From Branchinecta lynchi (lineage: Eukaryota; Arthropoda; Branchiopoda; Anostraca; Branchinectidae), in contig JAKZAP010000017.1 of assembly GCA_023053575.1 (NCBI GenBank), positions 1,123,501 through 1,187,500 of the forward strand: a stretch of DNA of 64,000 bases. The letters run 5' to 3'. The translations under genes and the position numbers were made by a program. The notes beneath the pieces are model-generated. The model saw only the letters and a program-made list of their open reading frames with translations, was not told the DNA's origin and did no database searches. This document shows, in pieces, positions 19,701 through 31,700 of the stretch; the first letter of the stretch is position 1; every line of letters begins with the position of its first letter.

Positions 19701-22700
19701 GATCTTGTCAGAATATCGGTCAGCTTGCCAGAATTACATAACGGTAGTTACCAAACTTTGAATTTCACAGTCGGGCATGTACCGAAATTTTTCTGAAAGC
19801 GGAGAGGCCGATTTTCTAAGTCTGCGGCGTATGGTTTCAACATTTTGGGTTCTGTGCAAAAATCTTGTATTTTAGCACATAGGTAGGTGTTAAAAAAAAA
19901 ATCATGCAGGGTAAGGTATTGACATAAATTGGATTTGTAAGCATTACGAAGAGGCCGAGTGAAGCACCGGCCACAGACAAAAGGACTGATCTATTGTTTA
20001 GTTCTTACTTTTATGTTGGATCCAGAAAAGACGTTTTTATCATAAATATTTCCAAAATTTCTGCCTGAGGCGCCTTTCGTGGTATTCTTTAATTTGTGGA
20101 AGGGCGCGTCATTTAGCTTTGGTTTTAAACCAGTTTTAGGCTTGGGATTTGAGAGACATTAAAAGATAGAATTTGCACGAAAATAGTTAAACTTGGCAGG
20201 AAAAAGAGAACTTATAGAAACCTCGCCTGCGGCGCTTATTTCATGAGGTCATGGACAGGGTTCACGGGTGGCTAAAATACCAGCCGGTTAATACCGGCTA
20301 AAATGTGATTTCTGCCGGTATGGTTAAAATCAAGTGGCATGGATAAAATCAAATAACTGGCTAAAATCAAATTTCTAACTGCTACTATGGGATTTTGGTA
20401 GCACTCCGCTATTCAAAGACTGTCATACTTCTTTCGGGTATTAAAGATTGTAGTTCATGTTAGCCTAGAGACGCCGGAAGGATGCACGAATAATGTCAAC
20501 ACTGAATAGGTGTAAGTCATATCTGCCATTATAAATGGCACTGCAGTTAGGTTCCTTCATTTATATGCACAAGTTTCTGCAGAGAATCCCTACAAAGCTA
20601 CCGTGTAACATACTATCAAACAAAACAAGAAGGAAATGCCATAAAAATTACAAGCTCAAATTCTTGAAGTAGCCTTTTTATTAACCGCGTATCGTGTTAA
20701 CATGTACAACAAAACACCTCCTCAGTTTCTAATAGCATCCTCTCTTTAATATAACACGGTACGAACTCCCGGTATAAATAAATCCCAGGAATCAACGTGA
20801 CCTTATGACTCACTCTTGTCAACCCCAAACCGGTTTTCTGGACTGGAGTAGGTGAGCTAGTTAATCTGGGAATCAAATGAAAAATAGTCGGAAAACAACG
20901 AAAGAAACAACATTAAAGATTGATAGCCTACGTAGAAAAGATCAGTGAGATTTGATTTTAGCAGTCAAAAATCGGTTTTTATTAATAAAAGCCGATTAAA
21001 ACCGCCGGTGTGGTAAAAATCAATTTTAGCCGGCAAAAACGGAACCCTGGTCATGGGTAGTATTGGGTAGCCTACAACCGGTTTTGATGTTTCTGTAAAT
21101 TCTTGGGATCTTGCGGCGTTTAATCGACGGTAGAAGATAAAGTTTGTATGGGAAGTGGTTAGATTTTGCTCGAGAGAAACAAATTGAATATAAAAAACAT
21201 TGGCGTGCGGAATTAGATTTAACTCTGTCTTGGGTATAGTAAGTAGAATTGCTACTGGAATCGTGCCCGACAATATGCCAAGTGGGCTTCGCAAAAACAA
21301 CGCCTAGTAGCTGTCCGATCATCTTTCATGCTGCCCTTTATACTCTTTGTACCTAATCTTTTCTTTTTAATAATTTAAAGCTCAAATTCTCAGTTTGTAG
21401 GATTCGGTAGAATTTTTTTAAGATTTGGTAAAATTTGTCCCTGCACCGCTCCCCCCCCCCCCCCAACGAAAATGTACTTGCGACGCCCCTGCCTAGATCA
21501 TATAGGTCCTAGTGTGGCAAAGCAGAACTACTTGAGGGTGAAAGAATACTGCTATAACCAATGAGCAGTTCTTGAGAGTTGGAACACGATGTAGACAAAT
21601 GATGTTTTTTGTACTTGTAATGGGACCGGACGATCGCCGCCTCACCCGAAAACTGTAGAAAAAAAATCTCCAAAAAAAGGATTAAAATCTAAACTGCAGT
21701 ATTTGGGACCGGGATTAATCATATCTCTACCAAAATATGTTGTTTAACAGTGAACTCAAAGAGTCTTCGGACGGCCGCGTCCCAAATATTTGGATTCTCC
21801 TGGGCGAAATCTAAATAGCATTATCCCAAATTGATTTATTCATTTATTTGAATCAAATACCGGCACAACTACAACTACAACTACAAAACAAGAGAACACT
21901 TTACAAACTTACACTTCAAACACTTTAAACATTTATTATATGCAGCCTAATAATAAGGTATTTGCGCAGTATATACAGACAAATAAGTAAATAAACGCTT
22001 AACAATAAATACAGAGCGGTATTATCACAATATGTCCAACAACAGCAAGACATAAATAAGCACAAACAACGAAACACAAGTAGGACAATAAATTTACTGC
22101 ATTAGCTGGCGCAGTGAGCAATGGGCAGGAAGGCGGCTGGATGATGTCAGAAAATGCTCACTTATTTGATCGTGGTATCTGCTAAATTCATCTCATTTCA
22201 AAAAGTCATCACCAACAATAGAGTCGACCATTTTGTCAAATTGGCTGGAAAGAAGTTTCTGCGGTGGTACACTTATTCTTGAGCTGGCCACCTGGTCTCC
22301 TTCGTCCAGAGGTAATGGGTTCTTCTAGGTGAACTTGTTTAACCGGGTGGTCATTTGGGCGCCGGCACGGCGTGGCCTAGCCTACGTAAGGGGCGGGTCT
22401 TGATGACTGATGAAACCATAAACAAAAAACATTTTCACATAAGAAACTATATTACAGATAGCATAGTAAATTTAAGGTTCCATTTACTTTTTAAGACTTA
22501 TCTTTTGTTTAGGTACCAAATTCGGTGGGATGCTGGACATGCTTACTGACCGTTGTGCCACCATGGCACTTCTTGTGACACTGTCCAACTTTTATCCCAA
22601 ATGGACCTTTGTTTTCCAGTTGTCAATGATTATCGATATTTCGTGCCACTGGATCCATATGCACTCGTAAGTCGAATTAAACTAATTTTATTTGTTGTCT

Positions 22701-25700
22701 AAGGGAAGACAGAAGGGGTGAGGAATTGAATGGGTTGAAACAAGAGTTGTTTGGAGTTAGATCGTGTGGAGTGAGTGGATAATTGAGAGAACCAAAGAGA
22801 AAAGTTTCCAGGCTATTCAACTGTTTGGAAGGTTCCTCCGGGTAGGGTAAGCACACAGGGAAAATTGTATATCCCTGTAGTTTTAAATATTTGCATAGTG
22901 TTCTTTTTTTTTAAATATATTTTTTCTTTTATTGTTTTGGTGCGATGGCCCTTGTCGCCTTTTATGTATGTATGTATGTATGTATTTATTTATAACCCAT
23001 CTAGAACAGCTACAAAAGCATGAAACGGAGTACAGAACAAAGAAAAGAAAAAAGAAGGAACTAATAAACTCATACCCAAATACAAAAACAACAACAAATT
23101 CTATGAATATGAATATCTATCAGTCTGTCTATAGAAAATTAAGGGAGCTACACAAACAAGACCAAAGGTTTCGATGGGATCCCAAAAATTCAATATCTGA
23201 TCCAGACAACTGGGTCTTGTCTTAGCCAGATCCAGTCTTCGCCAGACTCCTTGAACATTTTTACAATTAAAATTCAGAAACAGATTAAGGCCAAATAGCT
23301 AATCACCTGAGAAAACCAAGTTCGGATTTGGATTCAGCATGTGTGTTTACCCCTATAAGTCATATCTGTTTTGACGAAAACTTCCTGCCACTTCTGCCAA
23401 TTTCCCGGTTCCGGCCGAACTCCAGAACTACTTGTCCGGCGAAAAAAGAAAGCTCAAAGACGAAATCAGGGTATCTTCTTTCCCCAGTAATGAACATCTA
23501 ATCAACTTCAAATAGAAATTTAGCTTATAACAAATTTTCCGATTCCAGCCGGATTCCGGTCGAACTATATGTCCGGGTAAAATACGATTGTCACACAGGG
23601 ACTCAGCATCTCTTCTTACCCCTAAATCGCTTATCTAATCAACTAGAAATAAAACTTTGACTTCCAACAGTTTTCCGGTTTTGGCCGGATTCCGGACGAA
23701 CTACATGTCCGGGTAGAAACTTGTTTTCACATAAGTGTTCAGCATGTCTTCTTGCCCTAAATCGAACATCTAATCAACTCCAAATAAAACTTTTAATTTT
23801 GACAAACTTTCCGGTTTGGGCCGGATTCCGGTCGAAATACTTGTCCGTCGAGAAAATAGTTTTCACCATCGTCTTCAGCATGTCTCCCTACCTCTAAATC
23901 GAACATTTAATCAATTTCAAATAAAACTTTTACTTTCTACAAACTTTCCGGTTTGGGCCGGATTCCGGGCGAAATACTTGTCCATCGAGAAAATAGTTAT
24001 GACCATCGCCTTCAGCATGTCTTCCTACCCCTAAATCGAACATCTAATCAATTTCAAAGAAAACTTTTACTTTCAACAAACTTTCCGGTTTGGGCCGGAT
24101 TCCGGGCAAAATACTTGTCCGTCGAGAAAATAATTGTCACCATCGTCTTCAGCATGTCTTCCTACCCCTAAATCGAACATCTAATCAACTTCAAATAAAA
24201 CTTTTACTTTCAACAAACTTTCCGGTTTTGGCCGGATTCCGGGCGAACTACTTGTCCGATGACAAAATGGTTTTCACCATCGTGTTAAGCATGTCTTCTT
24301 ACCCCATAATCGACTATCAGATTAGCTGTTTCAAAATAGTTTGTTTGTCCCTTAATTTGAATCCCCCCCCCCACCCCTAAATGTAGAGCTACAAAGCCCA
24401 TCTACGAACTTGACTGGTCCGACGACCCAACGAACCCTCACACCAAGTTTCATCAAAATATCTCATTCCCTTCGAGAGTTATCGTGCTTCCAGACGGACG
24501 GACAGACGGACGGACGGACAGACGGACAACTTTTGCGATGTCATAGGTATCCCTCCACTTACGTTTTGGGATCCCAAAAATAATGAAAACAGTTCATTTA
24601 TTTGAAACCTCAGTTACCTCCATTGGGGAGTAGCGTAAATTTTCGTTGCGTCTGTTTCTTCTAGCATAGAACGGGGCGTAATTGTATTCGGGGCATGAAT
24701 ATCTTTCACCACTAGGCTACTGTTATGAGCGTTAGGCTACATTAGGCTTGTGTACGAATCAACCTAAAGTGGATCCATGTTAACTGCATCGTCTCACTTC
24801 TTTCTTTAAAATTTCTATTCTGTGGGAGACTTTTATCTCAGTATAGTTTGCTGTAATCATCATTTATTTGCTGTTCACTTAGTTTCCTTTCGGGGCTCTA
24901 CGCTATCGATTTTGTCCACCAGCGTCGAAGTCGGATTGCCAATTTTACTTATGTTATATGGCTTCGAACTCTTAGTTCGCTGAGGTTTTCTTGTATGGTT
25001 TCTTTATAAGGTTTTAAGCCAAGCTGGCCATTTATTACTAAAGAAATAGAAAACCATGATTTTAGGTTTTTGGGATCCCAAAACGTAAGTGGAGGGATAC
25101 CTATGACATCGCAAAAGTTGTCCGTCTGTCCGTCTGTAAGCACGATAACTCTCGAAGGGAATGAAATGTTTTGATGAAACTTGGTGTGAGGATTCGTTGG
25201 GTCGTCGGACCGGTCAAGTTCGTTGGTGGGCTTTGTAGCCCTACATTTAGGGGTGGGGGAGGGGGTTTAAATTAAGGGGCAAACAAAATATTTTGAAACG
25301 GCTAATTTGATAGTTGATTATGGGGTAAGAAGACATGCTGAACACGAGGGTGAAAACCATTTTATCATCGGACAAGTATTTCGCCCAGAATCCGGCCAAA
25401 ACCGGAAAGTTTGTTAAAAGTAAAAGTTTTATTTGAAATTGATTGAATGTTCGATTTAGAGGTAGGAAGACGTGCTGAGGACGATGGTGAAAACCATTTT
25501 CTTGACGGACAAGTAGTTCGCCCGGAATCCGGCCCAAACCGGAAAGTTTGTTAAAATTGTTTTATTTCGAGTTGATTAGATGTTCGATATAGGGCAAGAA
25601 GAAATGTTGAACACTTATGTGAAAACAATTTTCTACCCGGACATGTAGTTCGCCCGGAATCCGGTGAAAACCGGAAAGTTAGTTAAAAGTAAAAGTTTAA

Positions 25701-28700
25701 TCTGAAGTTGATTAAATGTTTGATTTATGGGTAAAAAGACATGCCGAACGATGGTTAAAATCATTTTCTCGCTGGACAACTAGTTCGCCCGGAACCCGGC
25801 CAAAACCGGAAAATTTGTTAAAAGCAAAAGTTCGATTAGATGACATATTAAGGGGTAAGAAGAGACGCTGAGTCGGTTTACGACAATGGTTTTATACCCG
25901 GACATAATTATTCCGGAATCCGGTTGTAACCGGATTTTTTTTTCAGTCAAACTTTTATTCAAAGTTGATTAGATGTTCTTTATAGGGATAAGGAGATACG
26001 CTGGTTTTGTTTCTGTATTTTATTTTTTGCTGGACTAGTAGTTCTCTCGGAAATCGGCAGGAAGTCTCGGTCAGTATCGTCAAAATAGATATGGCTTATA
26101 GTGGTATATCTGAACTTGGTTTTCTCTGATGATTAGCCTGTCCAAGGGGATCTGGCGATGGCAAGACTCGATTGTCTGAATCAAATATTTGATTTTTGGG
26201 ATCCCATCGACACCTTTGGTCTTGTTTTTATTGATCAGCTAATTATCCCTCTAGGATGATGTGCGAGGGATAAATCTAAATTCGGATATTTCGGTTGCAC
26301 TTCCGGCAAACCGTCCGAAGCGAAACAACTAAATCATAAAATCCAACACAATACCAACAGAAAAGTGATGCAGAACCAACAAAACATACAACGACATGTA
26401 ACGAAAAACCAGAAGAACGATGCTGATTGAAACGACAAACAAATTCAAATAAAATAACGAATATTAAAATGTGCGTGTTAAAAGTGTATATGTACAAATC
26501 TGTGATTATTTTACAGTCCTGAATTCTATGTCTATTTACAATTTACCAATTACCTGGGAAAGCGCAGAAGTTTTCACCCTATAATGGCTGGGCCCCGAAA
26601 ATCACGGTTTTCTATCTCTTTCACGGTTTATTTTCTACTAACAGGGAGCGACTATGGGAGTGGCTGTGTGTTTTGGGATTGGGCACTTGGAGAGTACTTC
26701 GCCAAAGAGCAGCGGGGGAGCGATGGCGGGTAGCTCTGCTCTGCGCGGTGGGGGTCGTGGCTGCTGTGCCGAGTAACTTATTTAAAATTTCTCTTCTGTG
26801 TGTTGTTTTGTTTGCCCAGTTCGGGTGAATACACAGACATCGTGTCAGGTGGCCATATGTGTTTTAAAGTGTGTCTTCTTTTTTTATTTTGTAATGTGTT
26901 TATTTGCTAACAGTGTACCTGACGAAAAAATATCGAATTTGGCAGTTTGTAAGTCATATTTTTTAATTAAAGTTTTATTCTATTCTAACCTGTTCCATGG
27001 GAGAGAAGCAGCTTAACGCATATTAGAAAGAACTATTGAAATTGCATAACCATCTTGTCTGGTCGTTAAAGTCGAACTGAAAGACTACATTCTAAAAGCG
27101 CCAATACCAGGCCGCAGGGGCGTCGCAAGGGGGGGGGGGGGTGCGGGGCTTTTTGAGATTCGGTAAAAAATTTGGGCCGGAGGCCCAAAATTTACTAAAA
27201 TTGTTCGGTATTTTTTCGATAGCAGAACTGTTCGATACATTTATGAGGATTCGGTAGTTATACCGAATCCTAAATAGGCTATCTGTACAAATGTCTTCGG
27301 TATAATGATCGGGATTCGGTATAGTTGCCAGTATTCGGCAGTTATCACGAATTTGGGGAGAGAATTTACTGAAATCATTTGGTAATTTTTCGATGCCGCA
27401 ACTATTCGGTATATTTATGGATATTCCGTAGTTACACAGAATCCCGAATAAGCTATTGGTTCGAAATTATTCGGTATCATGATTGGGATTCGGTAATTTA
27501 TTCAGTATAATTTCTAGAATTAGGAAGTTAACCACGAATCCTGATTTTGTTCCAGTTTCGAAGAAATATACCGAATGAATATTGTTCGGTAGTCTTTGGA
27601 TACCAAAACATTCGGTATAATAGCCGGGATACTGAACATGCTATCGGTCTAAACTTATTCGGGATAATAACTGGGATTCGGTAATTTATTCGTTATCATT
27701 GCCAGGATTCGGAAGTTGCCACGAACCTCGAAACTCAGAAGAGGTTGAGTGAAGCACTGGTCGCAGACAAAAGGGATGATCTATAATATGATCAATAGTC
27801 CTTACTTTTATTTTTGATCCCAAAAAGAATATCTAATCATAAATATTTCGAAACTTCCGCCTGCAGCAATTTTCGTAATATTCTCTGTTTTGTGGAATGG
27901 TGCGTCATTTGACGTCCTAAAGCCAGTTTTAGGATTGAGATTTCGAAACATTAAAAGCTAGAATTTGGATGGAAATTAAATTTGGCAGGAAAAAGCAACA
28001 AAAAAAATTCGCCTGCGGCACTCGCTTTATGTGATTCTAGGTAGTATATTGCCCAGACTACAGTTGCTGATGCTGCCGGAATGTCACTCCATCCGGACTT
28101 AAAAAAAAAAAAAAAAAATGGATTTCGAAAATTTTCGCCTGCGGCGCTAGATTTAATTTTCTATTGGCTGAGCTTTTACTTGTGTGGCTTCGCCAAAACG
28201 CTGCTTAATAGTTTACTTATCGTCGTTCGCTGCCCTTTATTGTTACTCTTCCTACGTAATGGTTTCTGTTCCTATATAAGGTTTGAAGCCAGCTGACCAT
28301 TCATTACGAAAGAAATAGAAAACCGTTGTGATTGTGGTGGATTTTATGATTTAGTTTTGTTTTGTTTTTCGCTGAGGACGGTTTGCCGGAAGTGCAATCG
28401 AAATATCCGAATTTATATTTATCCCTCGCACATCATCCTAGAGGGATAATTAGCTGATCAAGAAAAAACCCCGAAAATCACGGTTTTCTATTTCTTTGGT
28501 TTCTGTTCCAGAATTTAAAGCTCGAATTCTTAGTTCTAGGATTCGGTAAAATTTTTGAAAGATTCGGTAAAATTTTGGCTCTGCACCCCCCCCCCCCACC
28601 GAAAATGCACTTGCGACGCCCCTGCCAGGCCGCCTAGTCTCGTTCTTAGTTTGAATCAGTCAGTCCCTTGCCATGGTTTCTTAGCGAGTGAAATGCTAGC

Positions 28701-31700
28701 CCAACCAGAAGGCGCCAGTATCCCCGTTAAAGTAACCGCTGAATGCCAAAATTAAAGAGAAGTATGCGCGAGTGAAGATACAGTCCGGTTTTCGCCGTCG
28801 CATGCGAATTACCTCCTTCGATCCAAAATTTTGACTCGTCTCATCCTTTCCCCATAATGATGCGAATTTCGGGTGTGAAGTTTTATCGGACTCTATGTAC
28901 ATGTTGCTGACGGTTGTTGTATCATAGGAATATCCCTGCTAAGCCTTTTATCTCTTGCAAAGCGCAAAGGGGCTTTTCGTGGATTTTATTTCGGAATTTA
29001 TTGTTCAAAGATCTAGGATAAGGTTTGAAGCTAAGCTGACCATTCACTGCAAACAAACATAGAACAAGACCAGAGGTTTCGATGGAATCCCAAAATCTAA
29101 CATTTGATTCAAACGATTGAGTCATTGTCTTCGCCATTCAGTCTTCGTCAGATTCCTTGAATATTTTTACTGTTAAAATAAAGTTAAAAAATGGATTCAG
29201 CATCTCTCCTTGCCCTGATAACAAATTTCCAGTATTAGCCAAATTCGTGATGGGCCGTTTATCCAGCAAGAAAACCAAGTTCAGATATGAATTCAGCGAC
29301 CTCCTTATCCCCTCAATGACTAACTTATTAGCTTATAAAACATACATGTTTTACCGTAAATTCGAGACCCCTCTCTGCCTCTAAAGATAGGACTAAAGGA
29401 TCCAACTACGAACTTGACCTGTACTTTACCAGTGAATCCTCATTGAATAGCATCCTCGCTTGAACATATATATCAACCTGTTCGACCTTCGATTACACTA
29501 GATCTCTCCGACGTCACACAGAATAAACAAATGATTGCCGGCATCCGGGTGCAGAGCTATACTAGTTTGAGAATAAATGGGTGGGACTGCTAAAGCCGAA
29601 AACTGGTCGACAAATCTTGTGTCTGGTTTTTGCCCGATACCGGGTGAACTACTTGTCCGGCAAGAAAATAACTTTCATATTCAGGTTCAGCATGTCTCCT
29701 TACCCCTAAATCAACTATCTCAGTAGCTTGTAAAAGAAAACAAAAACGTTTGCCCCTTAATTTAAAACCCCTCCCCCAACCCTAAATATAGAGCTACAGA
29801 GCCCATCTTTGAACTTGACCTGTACTTTGAACCAAAGAGTCATCGTGCCAAATTTGACAAAATATCTCAACCCCTTCGAGAGTTATCGTCAAGTGAGTTA
29901 CTCAAGTGCCATATAGCGATCGTAATGTCTGTCTGTCGGTCGTCGGTCTGTCCGCATGCTGCTAGTTTGGCCACATCCCCACGAACTAGGACTCAACCGG
30001 ATTGAACGTATCCTTTTTTTTCTTCTGGGGAGCTTGGACTGTAATGCATACCGTCCAGCCCACTGAACATGCGCGTAGTATTGAAATAAGATGGCTGAAA
30101 TTCTGTCCAATCAACGGCATTCATCCCCAACAAGATAGCTTCAGGGGGTCTTGTTTCTTGCGTTACATTTATGTTATGTAGTTTGTGTAGTAAGAATAAA
30201 TGAGTGAATGTTATGAATGAATGCGTTTATTTGGCCACTAAACTTGAGAGAGTAGAAGAAAAAGCGGCGTATGCAAAATAAAAGGATGCTCGACTTGGTG
30301 TAAACAAGGTGAGAGGAGGGATACGATAATTCGTTACAGTACCGCCAATCATACTTATTTTTCTTTTTAGATCTCTGCTTCTTGGAAAAACTAGTCACAA
30401 ATATGTGGATCCGTCCGAGAATGTGTTCTTACGCTTTTACTACACGTCACGTGTTTTTCTGTTTACAATGTGTGCAGGCAATGAGCTGTTCTACGCCATG
30501 CTTTACTTACTGCACTTCATGGAAGGGCCTCTTGGTGAGTGGTGAAACTTATATTCAAATAATGTAAACAACGGCTACGTCAGCTACGATTCTTCTGGGC
30601 TCAAAGAATATTTATAGTGAAACTTCATTCAGTAGCATTTTTTCAGAGAGAGACAAATTTTAATATATAATGGAATGTTACCCAAAAAAAATGGCAATAT
30701 CATAACATACCTGCCACATAAAAATCTATACAGATTTTTTTGTGGCAGGACTCAATAATTTAATCACTTAAAGTGCCTGTCTAACCTATAATACTAACGC
30801 AACCTACTTCCATAATCACTTCATATATTTATAAACCCGGAGACCCACGGTACATTCTAACCCCTCCAACGAAATCACGCTGATTTTCTCACTAGCCGTG
30901 TTTTGCTACCTTCGATGTGTATCACGCTGTCGACGGTTGTCTGCGAGACGTTTTTCCATCAGAAAAACCGGTTATGTAAATTGTTTCCCTGTTTTCGCTA
31001 CGAGTCAACGGGTCTCCTAAAAGGCTTAAAACAGGAAAAACCGTGGGTTATTTGATGAAAGCACATCCTAGTTTTAAAGTATTCAAATATTATAACATAC
31101 TGTAAGTTGAAGAGTAAGTAGTGCGAGGGGTCCTTTAACATACTTATACTGAGAACAAAAAAAGGGAAGAAAATAAATGCAATACTATACATAAACAACT
31201 ATATAAAGAAGAAAAATATTAAATATTCAAACATTAAATGATGGAATGATGATTGAATCACTTTAATTATGGAAAAGCCATATAAATAAATGATTGCTAT
31301 AGAAAGATTATTTATTTATTTATTTATTTATTATCACCAAAAGTGGTAAGTCATAAAGACTTGTCACTACATACAATGTGAACATAAGGCACTAGTAATA
31401 CAAATAAATCTATACAATGAAAAATAAACTGAATTAAACTTAAGTTGGCAAAAATGGGTCTGCATAAGCACTCGAATAAAATGTTGACGAAACAATCGAT
31501 CGTTTGAAAATATCTACGTTTTCCGACATAACAGTTTCATCTGGTAGTGCGTTCCAATCTTTACAAACCCTATTTTGAAAACTATAAATGCCAACACGTC
31601 GGTTTGGCTTTGGCTGATAAAGTTTAAATCTGTGCTGACGTGTTGACGGGTAATTTGAAAAAATAAATAAATCTTCAGGGTTAACATTGTCAACTCCTCG

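Noticed and set aside
23816..24380. Three consecutive open frames with near-identical 72-96 residue products
   Set aside because: They are 137-bp tandem units of a non-coding repeat; the frame shifts between units and the same pattern appears on the other strand in copies B, E and H.
24492..24528. Regular GGAC repeats considered as a CRISPR-like array
   Set aside because: It is a plain tetranucleotide microsatellite without spacers and belongs to a transposable element in a eukaryotic context.
30382..30567. 61-codon open frame in a different reading frame over CDIPT exon 4
   Set aside because: A shadow frame. The frame that continues exon 3 in phase encodes the conserved FYYTSR...AGNELFYAMLYLLHF sequence.
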